From: Lichenostomus cassidix
Lineage: Eukaryota > Chordata > Aves > Passeriformes > Meliphagidae
DNA: 64,000 bases
Reading direction: 5' to 3'
Assembly: GCA_008360975.2 (NCBI GenBank)
Contig: CM039183.1
Location: 8,831,762-8,895,761 of the forward strand
Of the stretch, positions 10,703 through 23,034 are shown piece after piece. A program made the position numbers and the translations under genes. Position 1 is the stretch's first letter. Every line of letters starts with the position of its first letter. Under the pieces are notes generated by a model, which was given only the letters and a program-made list of their open reading frames with translations, had not been told where the DNA came from and made no database searches.

Positions 10703-10776
10703 GATAATAATAATAATAATTAGCACTTACATAGCACTTAATCCTCAAAGCACTTTACAAACATTAGCTAATTAAC
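10703..10776 (-). repeat. MIR-type CORE-SINE fragment
   Basis: After a short (ATA)n run at 10704-10721, the + strand reads TTAGCACTTACATAGCACTT, AATCCTCAAAGCACTTTAC, AAACATTAGCTAATTAA. This matches the reverse complement of the 3' half of the amniote MIR-type CORE-SINE, in which a 'CAAAGCGCTTTACAAACATT' phrase is diagnostic. Only the 3' half is present. It is an ancient tRNA-derived retroposon that no longer moves. Confidence 0.7.
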
Positions 10777-13654
10777 TAAAAGGCAGATTATATATGTCTC
10801 TGTACATATAAATAAATAAATATAAAAGATCTGGGAAGCCTGCCACATTCATCCTAGCAGAAGTAAGGCCCTCCAAGCTGCCTGCACTACACAAATCTTA
10901 CTGCTTTCAGTAACACGTCATGCCAGCTTGGTTCAAAGCCCACAGATCAGCTTATGAGTGTGTACTCTGCCATCCATGTAGACCTGCAGAGTAGGGAAAT
11001 TTCTTTAGGACAGCCATGAGATGGTATTAATTAAGCAGTCTGACTTAATTTAATACTCAATAGGCTTATTTTCCAACATGAGGAGTTGCTAATGACTGTA
11101 AATACTTGCATTACAGTTGCTAGCCAGTTTAAATAATTGCCAGATACCAATTAAACTCGCAGAAAAAGAAACAAGGTCAGGGAAATAGAAGTATTTTAAT
11201 CTCCCACCATCTTACACAAACCCTGTGTATTTAATTTTCTTTTCCTTTCAACTCAAATTCCACATAATCTTATGGACATGCTCATTTTAGGAGAGGTTTC
11301 TCCTTAAACTGAGCTGCTTCACATGACAAGCCAGGGACTGATTTTGTCATATCCTTGAAAACTGTGGTGGTGGACCCAGAGCTTGTGTCAAAGGGGAGGT
11401 CAAGCCTGCACACCTGTGGGCTGACATGGGGACAGGGAGGCTGGGATCAGCCTCAAGGATAGGCTGCATGGAACACCACATTCAGCATCTCCTCATGTTC
11501 TATCTACTTATCCACACTTTGACACAGCTGTGGGCTGTCCCAGAGACATGAAGCCCAGCAGCAGTGGGCAATGCTCTCCTTGCTGGCAGTTCTGGCTGCT
11601 CTCATTTACCTCATGGACTTGGCAGCAGCGTTTTGTGCTTGCCTCCACCTTTCCCTTCACCTCCTCCTATTTTGCACCTTCTAACATTATGACTGAGCTT
11701 GAAACTCTGATCCATTCCAGACTAGTAGCCTGTGGCTGGTGATGAAACTCCAACAAGACAAAAAAATTCAGCAAATTAAAGAATGAGACTGTATGAAATG
11801 TAAATGGAAAGCCACCTTCCTGACTCGTGGGCAAGGTGGTTGCGACACAGTGAGATCAGATTCGTGCTTCACATTCCTCCCTTCGAGAAAAAGAGAAAAA
11901 AATCAAATTTAAATTGCTGTTCCCCTTGCACTTAGAAATGTGATTTGGCTGCAAATGTTGGCCGTGAAATTCCTCGCTGCTCTCAGCTTTTGCTTTCCCC
12001 TGGCACACATACACATGTGTACATGCAGCAGACACAAGGTGCCACACAACAACACCCACGTCAAATCAAGAAGATTTAAACCTCTGTGAGGGAAAAAAAC
12101 CACAGAGGTCTACCTCTACAGTTCCTCTAGTGTAGTGGCATGGGCCAGGCCCAGTTTTCCTACAGTTAGAGTAACACCTGTTTCAACATTCTGGATCCTT
12201 TCCTCATACAGAAGATCTCTGCCTTACAAACCAGTTTTTACTCTGAATTTTCCTTAAGGCTGTAAAAAAACCCAAACATGTAAAAGAAGTGACAGGCAAA
12301 AGCTGAACATTGCCTATTTTCAAGAGAACTACAGATCCTTCTGCAACAGGGCAAGCATAAAACAAGGATACACCACTGCAGATCCATACTGTTACCCCTA
12401 GATTCTTATCATTTTACCTGACAGCAGTAATAGGACTTGTGAAATTGAAAAGGGGAACAAGAACCTGTCTCCAATTGCACAGGTATAATGTCCACAGAAG
12501 GCAACAGGAATCATACCAGGCAGCTGGGAGAATTTAAAGTTTTATACTGTAATTTATTCTCTTTTAAGAAAGGAATCAGACTTGAACACAAGCCTGATAT
12601 GTGCTTGCAGAACACCTGAAATATTCCTACACCAAAACAAAAGCAGTAGTTGTATCATTTTTTATTTTATTTTTCCTAGTTTCAGTGAAGTCCCTCCCTC
12701 TCTGGATACAGCTGGACCATCTCTGCCAGAGGACATCCCTGGGGCTCAGAAAAACACTTCTAAAGAGGCAGATTTTTTTTTCCATTTGGAATGCAGTAGA
12801 TTATATCAAGTGTCAGATATTTTCAAAACATTTCCCTAGGGACAGTACTCCTATAAATTCTTCACACATACACTTCTTAACTTTCCACTCTCTGAGTGCT
12901 GTGCTGTCCACAGACCTGCTGGTGTTACTGGAGGAATCAGTGTAAAGATTTGCACTGGCTGCAAATTGGACCAAGCTCCCAGTGCCTTTCAGAACTATGC
13001 ACAAGAGAAAGCAGGCTGTATTTAAATACTTGAATCTATAGGATAGCAACTTTTTCACTTCTGTGAATACATAAGTTAAAGGAATTTTATAGTTGTTGAA
13101 ATTACCAATTTAGAGGCTGACAGATCTTTAAAAAAAAAACCAAAAAACAACTGAGAAAAACTATTACTTTCCTTCTGGCTTGGTGATCACATAATATAAT
13201 TTTGATATCTGCACATTTTCTCAGAATTAACACACTCAACAGATGTCCAGACAGAAAAGAAGTAATATTGTTCACAAAGAAGCACACTGCACAAATGGTG
13301 AACCAACATTAGAAAACTAAATCCACCTACATGTACTCAAACTTAATATGGTGTATGCACATATTTGAAAACATCTGTGTATAAGTTTCATTGTATTATA
13401 GAAAACCCTGGAGAAGCGTCTGGTATGTCTCCAAGGTCTTCAGATTATCTTTTCTATCCAAAGAGCCCATGAAATGAAACTTGCAGATCCACTGGCCTCG
13501 TTGTGCAGCATTTCCAACCTCTGAAGTTTGAGCTAAAGCCAACATGGGACTTCAGCAGGCTGAATAGATCTGGAAATGGAAGTGCTTGTAGAACACTTAT
13601 CTTGTTTGGCTTTTTTCTTCAATAGGAGAACGTGCTCTCATGTTATGGGGTTCT
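10777..13654. other. Unique sequence, no gene seen; possible conserved element near 11020-11165
   Basis: No exon or repeat is recognised. From about 11020 to 11165 the sequence is AT-rich with several TTAATTAA/TAATTT homeodomain-type cores and little low-complexity character, a texture often seen in conserved non-coding elements. From 11380 to 11750 the sequence is GC-richer and carries a short chance frame. A poly-T tract of moderate length lies near 12774-12782. Confidence 0.5.
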
Positions 13655-13975
13655 CAGAGTCACAGAATGACAGAAAATACCAAGCTGGAAGAGATCCATC
13701 AGGATCATTGAGTCCAATTCCTGGCCCTGCACAGGACATCCCAACAATCACACCATGTCCCTGAGAGCATTGTCCAAACACTTCTTGAGCTCTCTCAGGG
13801 CTGGTGCTGTGACCATTTCTCTGGGGAGCTGTTCCAGTGCCCAGTTACCCTCTGGGTGAAGAACCTTTCCCTAATATCCAACCTAACCCTCCCTGACTCA
13901 GCTTTATGCCATTCCTTCTGGTCCTGTCACTGGTCACATCACAGCCTCCATTAGTCTGGAAATGAGGTGAAGAGG
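13655..13975 (-). mobile_element. CR1 LINE 3' fragment
   Basis: The + strand begins CAGAGTCACAGAATGACAGA and continues AGCTGGAAGAGATCCATCAG, CTCTGGGGAGCTGTTCCAG, ACCCTCTGGGTGAAGAACC, TTTCCCTAATATCCAACCT and GTCCTGTCACTGGTCAC. This is the reverse complement of the 3' end of an avian CR1, covering the 3' UTR and the end of ORF2. The phrase TTCCCTAATATCCAACCT is well conserved, so this copy is less eroded than the one at 7366. It is 5'-truncated and the right boundary is approximate. Confidence 0.92.
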
Positions 13976-14560
13976 TAGTTCATAAGAAAAGAAGAGCAAA
14001 GGAGAATCCAAAACATTTGAAGGCGCTGCAGTGATATACCACCATCATATTCCTTATTCCATATTCCTCACTTGCTCCATGGCCTGCTGGAGGAGCAGCC
14101 CAGCCACTGAAGGGAGCCAGAGGAGCCCTTCCCTCGCCCTGGGGCAGTGCAGGAACAGAAACAGGAACAGAAACAGGAGCAGACTCAACCCCTGTGCCTT
14201 CTAACTCAGGGCAGGGAGGGAGGCAGGGAGGGCACACAATAGAGGGAGTTGCTTCTGCAGCCAGGAAGAGGAAGGAGAGCTGAGGAGGACTCAGCATGGC
14301 CTTAAGCTCCTGCTTTGCATGTTCCCACAAGCCAGAGGAACACCCACCTGCCCCTGGCAGGGAGATGATGTGTTCCGAGATAAATACTCACCCTGCCCAC
14401 AGGCCTTCCAACACCCACAGCTACTGAGCTCTGCCCACACCTAATCCTCCCTTGCTGTAATTCCCTTGAAATAGGGCATTAACCAACTTTCTTTCCACCT
14501 GTCACAACCCACAGGGAAATCCCAGGATTCGCCCCACCCAGCCAGCCGTGGCATGGAAAG
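13976..14560. other. GC-richer unique or LTR-like sequence
   Basis: This 0.6-kb block has higher GC than its flanks. It holds a G/A-rich run (GGGAGGGAGGCAGGGAGGG near 14214-14232). Phrases such as CCACCTGTCACAACCCACAG resemble avian LTR sequence, but I cannot define ends or a family. No reading frame with a recognisable domain is present. Confidence 0.3.
14150..14183 (+). repeat. 12-bp tandem repeat (CAGGAACAGAAA)n, about 2.8 copies
   Basis: CAGGAACAGAAA is repeated twice exactly and followed by a partial CAGGAGCAGA unit. It is a short, young-looking duplication in the GC-richer block downstream of the CR1 copy. Confidence 0.85.
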
Positions 14561-15443
14561 GTTGCAAGCACACAGCAGCCTCATCAGAACCAACCCTCAT
14601 GAAATACTTGAAAAGAGAACACACAGAAGAGCTTCTCCCAAAAGATGCAAGTCCTCCCTTTGCTGTGTGAACTACTCTATGAAACCAATGTGCTATTTAT
14701 GTCTAAAAATGAAAGGCAATAAAAAAAAAGAAAGAACTGTTTTATGTTGCTCAGCAAGCAATAGCACTCCTACATAACCCAACTCTTTGGAGTAAGGGTC
14801 TTTGCACACCAGTCTAACATTCCTTTGACTCCAGCAAAGTGGAATAAAATCTATTTCAAATATATTATTTGATGAAAGCAGATGTCAGCAGATACTGCCT
14901 ATGTAATTGATATTTGATTTATTCAAGATTTATGCATGCTGTGCCTTAGATTTATTAATGATAATCCCCTGCTCTTGTGTTTAATATAGTGGAACCAAAA
15001 CATAATTTGCTAGGATCAGTCAGAAATGCATCAAAGTGATTAACTCTACATGCAAACCATTATCCAGTGACATCCCTACTGTGCATAGTGCAAAAGGAGG
15101 CAATAATACAGTAATTGGCTTCACTTAAGCAAGTCAGATATTTGCTGTGATTGCTGGTAAAATTTGGTCCCTTTAATCTCAATGGTGCTACTTCTTCACA
15201 TCCTTCATCTTCCCTTGATACATTCCTGTTTGCAAAAGAGTCAGAATCTTAAAATAATTTACAAAAAAAATTGAAAAGCAGCACAGCCAAAATTCCTCCA
15301 ACAACCTGGTAATTTAACATGAGGAAACCATCAGAATCACAGTCAGCACAGCAGTGAAACTCAACTCTGCTCCTGAAAGCAGCTAAGAGGGTCTCTCCCC
15401 ACTCCAGGAACATGTTATTTGCAGGTTGTTCATGGCATCCCTC
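14561..15443. other. Unique AT-rich sequence, candidate conserved non-coding element
   Basis: Between about 14830 and 15075 the sequence is AT-rich but complex, with many TAAT, TTTAT and ATTTGAT cores and no repeat signature. This is the usual texture of developmental enhancers. Nearby (about 14790-14850 and 15150-15200) are phrases that might be traces of old palindromic repeats. There is no gene evidence. The enhancer idea needs cross-species alignment. Confidence 0.3.
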
Positions 15444-15899
15444 TCACTGCAGGGATGGAATACAGAGCAGCACAGCAAGAATAGCTTGAAAAGAGCTCAA
15501 AGGAGGGATTAAGTTCAATGGGGAGGAGAAACGGTGACTCTGTGAGTAGTCACGGAGCTCGGAAAGGCACATCCTTGACTTCAGCTCCTCCTCACTGCTG
15601 GGTGCTAGTCCTCTATCCAGGGAAGAAGCAGGAGAGCCTGAGCTGTTGGGGCTGGAGACAGAGACCTGAATGAAGAGGCAAAGAGCAAAAAAGGCACAGA
15701 GAACCCCGGCTACATAGGCAGAGGGAAGAAAGCTGTTGGAATAAGGCAGCCTGTGAATTTTCTCACTGGAGTAATGACAGCCAAAGTCTCCATTTAGCCT
15801 AATTAATTTGTTCCACTCTTGAACAATACAATTTCGGTTACATGTCTTACGAGTTGTTACATTTCCAGGCAGATCCATTGCCATCGCAAGAGCAGCCAT
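15444..15899 (-). other. Unassigned open reading frame with one possible membrane segment (doubtful)
   Basis: This frame encodes 151 residues, starting at the ATG at 15899-15897 and stopping at TGA (15446-15444). Three nearby Met codons (residues 1, 6 and 8) could start it. Residues 61-79 (AYVAGVLCAFFALCLFIQV) would make one membrane span. An NVT glycosylation sequon lies at 13-15 and cysteines at 20, 24 and 41. A donor-like CAG|GTCTCT follows the span, so the region could be one exon of a spliced gene. I do not recognise the protein. Length and composition are also compatible with a chance frame in non-coding DNA, which I consider more likely. Confidence 0.12.
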
Positions 15900-18800
15900 G
15901 TGTTTCTGTGTTGTGGAACTAAATTTTTATCTCCTGGACCTGCACAGTCATTCTGCTCCCAGTGACTTGCTGACCTACGGGTCTGGCTGGATTCCTTCTC
16001 TTCTTGCAAAACCCAAAAAAGCACCTTTACCTCTGAGTTCCTTAAGCATAACTCCTGAAGCTGTCTGGGGGATAATACTGCCCTAACAAACAGTAAATGT
16101 GGTGCTCTGACATTGTCTAATCAGAAAGGAGGTGTCTTGAGAGAGGAAAACTTTTTAAATGAGATGTTAAAATCCAACATCATTATCACTTACAGAAAGA
16201 ACATGTGCTTAACACGATTTTTCTCTTTCTTTCTACCTGAAATGAACAAAATGTAACAAAAAAAACCCCAAAGTCTTGTTTCTCCTAGATACAAGGGTGA
16301 TGTGCTACGATACAGAATTTCCTCACTAAAAAAGTTCATCCTGCATTGAGGGTGCTGGCTGAAGAACATGGTGCATGCAAGCCATAAAAAATTTGACATA
16401 AAATACAAAGTTCCAGCAGTGAGATCTGGACATTGGACCTTTGCTTTGTGACCTGCTAGACAGAAAAGAAGGACTCTCTGCATGGCCTGTTAGAGCAGAT
16501 GCTGACAGGAGGAACAAGATAAAGCTGGGCAATTTTTATTCTCTCATCTTCTTGTCTTCCAAGAAGACAGAGCTAGGAGGCACCAAAATCAAGCAAGTCC
16601 CAGCCAGAAGAAAGGAAAAAAAAGGGAAGAGATAGCCTACTTTATTAGAAAATAAAAGGAATTCTAGATTTAGAGTAATTACTCTTGTTCTTGTTTTGTT
16701 CCCTCCCATCAAAACAGGCCAGCCTCCTTCCCTTAGCTGTTCCTGGATACCAGGACAGGAGAGTCTCTGCTAGTCCAGCATATGCCTCAGTCCATCAGCA
16801 TTCATGGTTTTCACTTTCCTGCAACTATTTCTATACAGTACAAAAGAGTCCCCTTCTCATGGGCCATGTAATTCTCCCAGTATGGAGTTTGTGATCTAGC
16901 CAACTTCAGCAAGTCTTTCTCTTTTCTACCTGGATATTTAAATACGAAAAGTTGCTCTGCATTTCCAAATGATGTGGCTGACAGGCTGAGAAGATGACAT
17001 CAATCCTCTCTGGTAGGAATGGTCTACTGTTCCCTACTGAATTTATCGTCGAACAAAATGAAAAAAAAAATTGATAGCTTCAATTAAAAGAGAATTCATA
17101 TCACATGCAATTTAAAAACCCCAAATCTTCATTAATATACTTTTTCCAGATTGAGAATAATCACAGCCATCTGGAGATCAAACTATAAAATGAAGACTTG
17201 TGCTATAAGAAGGAATCTTGTCACTCAAACATTGTACAACTTCATCCTTAAAAAGATTGCTAACACTGATATTATAATGCTCTGCCTCATCCTTCTTCCA
17301 GACTGCTTTATCCTACAAGTTGTTCCAGAGCACTCCTGGTGCACCCACGGAACATCTGAGACAGGAGTAGCTCCTGATTACATCATTTCACTGCCAAGAC
17401 ACTAACAAGAGAAAGGAAAGGAATTACCAGGAGCAGAGGAATCATACATTAGGAAAGTGAATACCAAAACCCAGACAAACAGCCTACTCATCTCCATGGA
17501 TTCAGAAAGTCCCAGAGACAGCCACTGTCCTCCAAGCCAAACAATCTCCAGATGGGGTCCCCTCTCCCCAGAAGGCTAAATCCAGAGAAGACACCTCACA
17601 GAGCAACTGTAGACACTACCAAGAGAGAGGCTTCTGGACACATAGAAATATCCTCCAAATACTCCTTCCTTCTCCAAAGCTGTATGACTGCAGCCTATCT
17701 TCACCTCCACTTTATGCCTTCCCTTCTTCCACCCCTCCTCTGTTACTTTTCCAGACAAACTGACCTCTTTTTCACAAAATCCAGCTTGTTCCACCACACT
17801 GGGGAATTGAAAGGGCCTCACACTGCTCCAATAGGGGCATCTTCCACCCACCCTGACTGTGCTCCCTTTCCCATTTCCACTGGAATATCCGTGAAGACAA
17901 GAGGCACCTGCGGCTCCATGCTCATGCAGCGAAGGATGTTTGTGTTAACCTCAAATGCCCTACAGTAATAAACACAATTCATGACAACTCCCACTTCCAA
18001 AGCTCAATGAAACAACCCTTTGCATTTTAATGGCACTAATTAAGCTCCTTTACAACACAAAACCAGAAAACTTCAGACCGCTTTTGCTTAGCCCCGTTTG
18101 AAATGATCAGTACTTTAAGCTTCACTGTCCATCCCCCAACACACACTCACACAAGAAACCAAACTTGCAGCCTCTTGCATCTCAGAATCATAGGACAGTC
18201 ACCCAGAAATCATAGGATAAGCTGAGAAGGAGTGATATACTGAAAATACTCTACTTCAAAACTAATTTTTTACGCCTTCATGGATGTGATACTCTCTAAT
18301 GGCCACATCTTCACGGTCTTTTCCATAGACAGAAGGCCTAGCTCTTTAAGGGAAAACTGAGGATTTTCTTTGAATGCATGCCTTCAGGAATTGCAAGATC
18401 AAGGGAAAAATGAAAGCAAATGCAAAACATCAAGTATCAGAAGAGTCATGGTTAAAGAAGAAGAATGAGCTGACAATCAGGACAGAAGGTCAGTTCATTA
18501 GGGAAATTCTGATACAAAGCACAGGAAATTTTTCTCAGGAAAACCAGGAAAATAACAGCTCAAATTAAACCACATATGTTTTGGTGTTTAAAAAGAGATG
18601 CCCTTATTTAAGAAGTGCTTAAATTATATAAATGGTTAATCAGACAAGCAACATTAATTCCCTACGACTTCTTCTGCCCTTCCATATTGTTACTGGGGCA
18701 AATATCACCCTAATAAAAACCCTTTCCATCACTGCACAGCACAAGAGGCTTGGACACACAGAAGTATTTCTCATCTGTGCAGCTATCCAGAACACAGATC

Positions 18801-20221
18801 TTTGAAAAGACTGGTGCAGACCCAAAGCAAGCAATGGGCTGACAGAACTTGTGCCCCACCAGTGAGTCAGCTTTGAAACCAGCCCAAATTTCCATGCCCT
18901 TCAAGGCTTTTAGATGAGCTGATGGAGGACATTGACAGTGGGAAAGAACAAGTTGATAAGTATTAATCTGTTTAAACTCACCGCTAAGCTATAATTATAA
19001 TGCCTGGAAAATTGTCCTACATTCCAAACACACAAGGAGAAAACGTGAAATATCATTTTCAGCAGTGACATAATTCAGCTTTGACAATCCTCTAAACAGG
19101 GTCTCCCAGGGAAAACCATCTCTCTGGGTCCCTTCAGTGGTGAGCCATGTCTCTCTTGATATCATTTGTACCATTCATTTCCTCGGTGGTTTCCAAGTTA
19201 CCCCCTCCACTACCCACATCTCTGAGCCCAACAGAGCTGAGCAGCTCTTTGCTTACAAGACACCCTACAAATACTTTATAAAAACATTTATTAAAAAAAT
19301 GGTGGCTCTGAAACCCTCTTCCCCTAGGAAAAGGACTACTTGCCTGACCATAAACAGGCCACAAGTTACAGGACAGAGGTACAAGACATGAGCCACCTGG
19401 GGAAGGAAAGGGACCACATGGCACTGCATGAGCTGGGGCTAATGAGCAGGACTAGTCCCTTGCAATAAATCCATATCTAAAGACTGCTCCTCTGAATAAG
19501 GACATTTTAGGGAGATGAGGATGTTAAAAGGATATGGCGTCAATGATTTAAGACAGTGAGTGTCTCCTTTGAGCTAAGTGTCCCTGCCTTGGCAGAGAGA
19601 TGATGGTATGCTGGAAATATTAAACTAGCAGCCTCCGTGGAGATACATAGCTGCAAGTAAGAACAGAATTTGAAACCCTGTCTTCAGGATAAGTCATCAA
19701 ACAGATCCTCCTAAACAGCAGCCAAATATATATCCGCATCTACTGTTGTAGGTGTTAATGGAACAGCTCCCAAATATGAATGCTGAAATAACATCCTGAT
19801 CTCCTGTAACCAGAGCTAAGAGGATTTGCCATTGATATACCAGCTCTGAGCTGGATTTAACTTCAAAATTCTCAAAAGCCCCTGCAATGGTATAAAGCAC
19901 GTTTTTGTGTCGAAGGAATCCAGAGGAGTGCTTCACATGGAGCACTGGGCAATACGTAATGAATTCCACATTCTAGCTTTGTCCCCAGAGAAGGCTTCCA
20001 CAGATTCCACAATGGAACAAGAGGTTTATTGAACAGGACAATGTGAGAGGAAATCTATTTTACAACTTCAAGCAAGCTTCTGTCCGCAGAGGATGAACAA
20101 AATTTGCTGCTGAAAAGAAAACTAATATTAAGCAAAAGAGCCTAGATAGAAAAGGAACAGACTGTCACCTTTTGTAGCTCTTCACCCATGTATTTGTTAT
20201 ATGTGTGCCTGTCCTACACAC
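15900..20221. other. Unique sequence, no gene seen
   Basis: This is over 4 kb with no recognisable exon or transposon. Overlapping frames at 17552-17968 (+, 138 codons) and 17576-17851 (-) have no known domain. Around 18186-18222 the phrase AATCATAGGA occurs twice, reminiscent of the short terminal repeat of CR1, but no other CR1 sequence flanks it. Confidence 0.55.
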
Positions 20222-20248
20222 ATCTCTGTGTATCATGTACACAGAGAT
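20222..20248. repeat. Perfect 11-bp stem hairpin
   Basis: ATCTCTGTGTA (20222-20232) is followed by a 5-nt loop TCATG and the exact inverse TACACAGAGAT (20238-20248). There is no T-run downstream and no promoter context, so no specific role can be assigned. It may be chance or a small protein-binding palindrome. Confidence 0.85.
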
Positions 20249-20769
20249 ATTATACAGAAGCACTCTCCAAACACAAAGGAGCTAAAAACGGCATAATCCT
20301 GTCCTCTGGAAGTTCTCGGTATGGAAACAGTAATTAGATAATTCTACATTTGAATGTAGTACAGTTAATCAGAGCTTTCCCAGAGGCATTTTAGAATTAG
20401 GAGGAATGCTATTAAGGAATACAAATGTTTTATTTCCTAAACTGCCAATAAAAGGAGATGATCAACTCAAAAAAAAAAAAAAAAAGAGGCAATGGAAATA
20501 GGTTGCTTTAAAAAGAAAAAATTCAGATCAATTCATTCCAATGTCGTGAACCTAAACAGGATGTCATTGTGCCAGGGAATTAATTGGATTGTAAATAAAA
20601 GTGAAACTGATCAGTAAGTTTTTATTGCTTGTGATGAGTGAAATGCATGGGGTGTACAAGAAGCATAAACGATGAAAGTTGAATTTGTTCTGAAAAAATT
20701 CTTTCAGTTTGAATAATCTGCAGGGTACTAATGGCACTGGTAAGAATTTTTATTATAAACATATGAGGA
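20249..20769. other. Unique sequence with a poly-A run
   Basis: No gene is seen. A run of 17 A (20469-20485) follows AGATGATCAACTC. It could be the tail of a decayed retroposed copy, but the sequence upstream matches no gene or SINE I know, so it is most simply a homopolymer run. Confidence 0.55.
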
Positions 20770-20823
20770 CAGTGTGAATCAGGAATAAGTCTATTTAAAC
20801 CAATGGGATTGCACTGAGGAAAC
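20770..20823. repeat. Remnant of ancient palindromic amniote repeat
   Basis: AGTGTGAATCAGGAATAAGT, CTATTTAAACCAATGGGATT and GCACTGA follow the pattern GTGTAAATCAGGAATAACTC / ATTGAAATCAATGGGATTAC known from old sauropsid palindromic repeats. The family name is not certain. The fragment is short, so confidence is limited. Confidence 0.45.
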
Positions 20824-23034
20824 ATTTTTGAGGGCTGCAGAATGGAAACTAACTGAGATCTACATACCCTTTTCATGAGAGCAGAATGGGCACCACAGTT
20901 CTCTTTTAATTTTTCCTCCTTGCTCCGTACTCTTTTATGTGCTCTTACAGAAAACTCTTTTCTCGAGCTGCTGGCCCTCCAGACAAGCTCAGGTCTGGGT
21001 GTTCATGTCTGACTGTGGTGACAACATCCCTCTCAACTAAAACAAAGACAGCTACCAGCAAAGCCAGCCAGCTGGAATGAAGGACTCACTGAACTGAAGG
21101 ATGCCAAAGAAATGTAAAATAATGGAACCTCAAATCTTTCCAAGAGGTGACCTGGGTGAGACAGAGGCATTGAGATGGTGAGGAAATGGGGGCAATCTCT
21201 CTAAGAGGAAGCCACGTGAAGTCAAGGACCACAAAACAGGAGAATCAGAGTGAGAAGGTATGCCCTCACTTTGTATTTTTGCCAGGATCTTGTGCCTCCT
21301 TTTTCAAGGAGCAGAAAAGAGTAGATTCTCAGGAGGTTTGTTAGAACAACCAGCTCGTTGCAGGTCATACCTGATAAAGGGAGGTGAAGGACAAGGACTC
21401 ACTTCAGCAGTCCATCCTAACCAGGAGAGGGAGAAAGTCCTGCCAGCTTCAGGTGCTAAAGGATGGAGGGGGAAGCCGTGAGGGATTAGTGTCCTAACTC
21501 AGCCACACTAGTTAGAAGATATAAATACAGATTCTCCTCTCATCTTGCCCCTCCCCATTATCTAGAGACCTAAAAAGGCTCATAAAACCTGCATGTAGTA
21601 TTATGAATACTCAAGGCAGACCAATTGAAATTGAGTAGAGCTACATAGTGTCATCACACAATAAAAGTGTGATTGCCATCTGAAACCTGCTGGGGTAGAA
21701 GCCCAAGGAAAGAGAATATCTTCTCATATTTATTAACAGATAACAGTGGCACAAAGCTATGAGTTTATTTAGGCTTGGAACGAGCACCAAACTCGTAACT
21801 AGCCAAGCACTTATATCTTGGGATGATCCTCTAAGAGGAGGCACAGCAGTGCCCTGCTGCTCAGATCTCCTGAGGATTTACTGCATGGAAAACAACACTA
21901 CTTGACTTTCTTGCTGCAGACTGGATTTCTGCATAGCATGGGACAGCTGCACACAGTACTTTAATAGTCTTTCCTATGGAGCCTAAAAGGGTTTTAGGAG
22001 ATCTGTAATGAGGGTTTCAGGAACTAAAACTCAATTTGTTTATCCTATCTCTCAGGGAAATAGCTCAAGGAAAAGCAAAACAGGGACAGAGGAAGAGCAC
22101 ATGCGCAAAGGAGATGGACTCCCCTAGAAAAACATGGCATACTAATTCATTCTGATCTTGCTATTTAGTACCTGCAAAGTCTACCATTATGCATTATTAA
22201 ATTCATGTATTATTGAATCACAATCCTTGTTGCCTGGTAAGAAATGTGGATGATTTCTTAGCTTAAATTAAAGCACTGCTTTCCTTATTTGAATAAAACT
22301 GCATTACTGGCTGCCTCTCATGGTAATCAGAAAACTGCATTAGGCAGGTAGTACTGTATGAATTAAAAAATAATGAAACAAGACTTTTCAGTCAGACATT
22401 GTTCCCTCGCCTGCTTTTCATGACAGCAGATTCCCTACTCTGAGTTGATAAGACAACAGCAAATGAAGATAACAACATGAGAGCAAAATCATTCACTCTA
22501 ATAGGCTCCACCTGTGCAGGCTCCAGCTCATTTACATGACTGCAGAAAAATTAGAAATCATGCAGCAATTAGTCTCTTCTAGATTATGCACTGTGTCAAC
22601 TGATACCACTCTGGAGAGCACTAGTGCTAAAATGGTTTCAAAAGATAAATCTACTAGCCTGTGCAAACATTTTTAATTACCTGGAAAACTGGATTGCCTG
22701 TTTAGAAAACTCTGCTGTAAATGAGGCTGCCCACACAGCCCTGGAATCAAATGTCACCAGCTTCAAATGTTTATATAACTGACTTTTATAATGCCTGATG
22801 GCTTGGTGAAACAGAACCACGTATCTTCTTTTGCTGCTGTGCAGCCGAAGGAACATCTCTTTAGAGAGAGGTAATGGAATCGAGGTGAAAGGAATTCTTC
22901 TTTCTCTTTTTTCTGTTAGCAGGTATTGATTCCTTTAGTCTCAGATCTCATCATCCACTCTGGTCATCCATTGCAAAACGATGATCATTCACAGCACCGA
23001 GCAAACCCAGCAGCTATTTACAGGACAAAAATTA
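20824..23034. other. Unique sequence; candidate conserved element at about 22140-22790
   Basis: No gene is seen. From about 22140 to 22790 the sequence is AT-rich but complex, with paired homeodomain-type cores (ATTATGCATTATTAAATTC near 22188, TTTTAATTACC near 22671) and a SOX-like ATTGAATCACAATCC stretch near 22212. It has no repeat hallmarks. This resembles a vertebrate developmental enhancer, but only by motif texture. Confidence 0.35.

Noticed and set aside
17552..17968. 138-codon plus-strand frame
   Set aside because: No domain is recognised and a counter-strand frame covers the same bases. Treated as chance.
18186..18222. Two AATCATAGGA words resembling the CR1 terminal repeat
   Set aside because: No other CR1 sequence is present on either side, so the words alone are not enough.
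20469..20485. A17 run as the tail of a processed pseudogene
   Set aside because: The preceding sequence has no reading frame or similarity to any gene I know, and no target-site duplication is evident.
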